Source of the DNA: Verrucomicrobiota bacterium
GTDB taxonomy: Bacteria > Verrucomicrobiota > Verrucomicrobiia > Chthoniobacterales > JAFAMB01
Assembly: GCA_019242435.1 (NCBI GenBank)
Contig: JAFAVN010000215.1
Span: 1 to 31,220 of the forward strand
DNA: 31,220 nucleotides
Direction: 5' to 3'
Shown: piece by piece, positions 30,619 to 31,220 of the stretch
Layout of the letters: each line of letters opens with the position of its first letter
Position numbering within the stretch: position 1 is the stretch's first letter
The notes under the pieces: model-generated
The model's database searches: none
The model's input: the letters and a program-made list of their open reading frames with translations, nothing else
What the model was told of the DNA's origin: nothing
Program-made: the position numbers and the translations under genes

Positions 30619-31220
30619 TTAATAGGAACGGGTTAAGGGAACAGGTACGACTTCGGGAAAAAGAGAGCGTTTAGTTACGGCCTGATAGATAACTTGTGCG
30701 GCAATCAGATGGACTCTGGTAGTCGGGTGAAAACCATCCCAGAAAACGTAATCGTTTGGATCCGATACAGGGTTAGTGGCACTGATTGGCAGGTTCGGGT
30801 TAAACGCTTCGCCGGCGCTATTGGTAAATCCATACTGACCGGGGTTGAGAACTAACTGAGTAAAAGTTGGATTAATATCTACGAATTCGATTCTAATGCC
30901 GTGCGACCAGCCGTACGAGAGTAACTCGACCTCGAGCAGCGCATTCACGGTAAAAACAAACTCTTTAGCGGCCAGCACAACGGCTCCACCGAGCGCGGTC
31001 ACTTCAGGGGTGAGCGATATATCAGGGACGCTGACCACAACGAACTGTCTTGCGCCCGCTTTCTGGAGGCAGATGATTCCCTGTAGAATGTTTGCCGCGG
31101 TATCCGTTGGGCGGATAAGTTCGGCGAAATCGTTCGCCCCAATCCAAATAACATAGAGATCGTCAGGGAATGCTCTTCCACCGGTGCTGGTCAGGTACTT
31201 GGGGATCTGAGCTGGAAATC
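30619..31220 (-). CDS. Partial GDSL/SGNH-family esterase or lipase, C-terminal part
   Basis: The frame is open from the right edge of the window to TAA at 30621-30619, giving about 200 C-terminal residues; the N-terminus with the GDS nucleophile block is outside. An internal GTG at 31038 is not the true start, because upstream sequence in the same frame continues the fold (DDLYVIWIGANDFAEL). Block III is visible as GAND and block V as DGFHPTTRVHLI, which supplies the catalytic Asp and His of SGNH hydrolases. NALLEVELLSYGW and VFWDGFHP match the lecithinase/hemolysin-like GDSL subgroup, usually secreted. Substrate unknown. Confidence 0.88.
   Translation of the reverse strand, partial: FPAQIPKYLTSTGGRAFPDDLYVIWIGANDFAELIRPTDTAANILQGIICLQKAGARQFVVVSVPDISLTPEVTALGGAVVLAAKEFVFTVNALLEVELLSYGWSHGIRIEFVDINPTFTQLVLNPGQYGFTNSAGEAFNPNLPISATNPVSDPNDYVFWDGFHPTTRVHLIAAQVIYQAVTKRSLFPEVVPVPLTRSY

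Overview
The window is 31.2 kb of ordinary-looking chromosomal DNA, packed with genes on both strands. It has no transposase, integrase, phage gene or CRISPR array. The gene mix (single-chain class II glycyl-tRNA synthetase, FabI, KirBac-type channel, GH39 xylosidase and xylulokinase, OmpA-like envelope proteins, CheX/CheA-like signalling) and intergenic gaps full of short-word inverted repeats suggest a free-living, heterotrophic Gram-negative bacterium. My best guess is Verrucomicrobiota (Chthoniobacterales-like soil lineage). That is an inference from gene style; no 16S or marker phylogeny was possible here.

Layout. 1-3778: envelope proteins. Two co-directional minus-strand proteins, each with one membrane segment and a Pro/Ala/Ser/Thr-rich linker (one cut by the window edge), sit divergent to glyS. 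glyS is followed by a third protein of similar build with a TonB-like N-terminus and an OmpA domain. 3959-6725: a compact iscA-hscB-hscA operon (A-type Fe-S carrier, J-domain co-chaperone, Hsp70) with overlapping start and stop codons, ending at a two-way terminator shared with the convergent phoB-phoR-like two-component pair (6770-8733).

8985-14040: the most unusual block. It is a four-gene minus-strand operon: a LivJ/LivK-type periplasmic binding protein, a 1009-residue membrane CheA-like kinase (sensor-HAMP-PAS-Hpt-ATPase, with no CheW-binding domain), a stand-alone CheY and a CheX-type phosphatase. No MCP, CheW, CheR/CheB or ABC permease is present. It reads as a self-contained ligand-sensing phosphorelay. 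A tRNA-His gene (14203-14278) lies just upstream.

14416-17244: GH39 beta-xylosidase and an MFS transporter whose only sensible start is a CTG codon with a good Shine-Dalgarno. 17594-19087: a fused substrate-binding protein-permease of the polar amino acid ABC family. 19198-21242: KirBac-type channel and aldo/keto reductase. 21360-26053, plus strand: dinB, a PLP aminotransferase, an M42 aminopeptidase and a MidA-type methyltransferase. 26254-31220, minus strand: xylulokinase, a GlcD-type FAD oxidoreductase, fabI and a partial GDSL/SGNH esterase.

Non-coding structure is notable. Several intergenic gaps carry long-spaced inverted repeats, some of whose arms run into stop codons (3769-3920, 17442-17569, 19078-19196). 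A nested palindromic region lies between xylB and the GlcD-like gene (27742-28066). A dispersed repeat shares its core between about 3789 and 25026.
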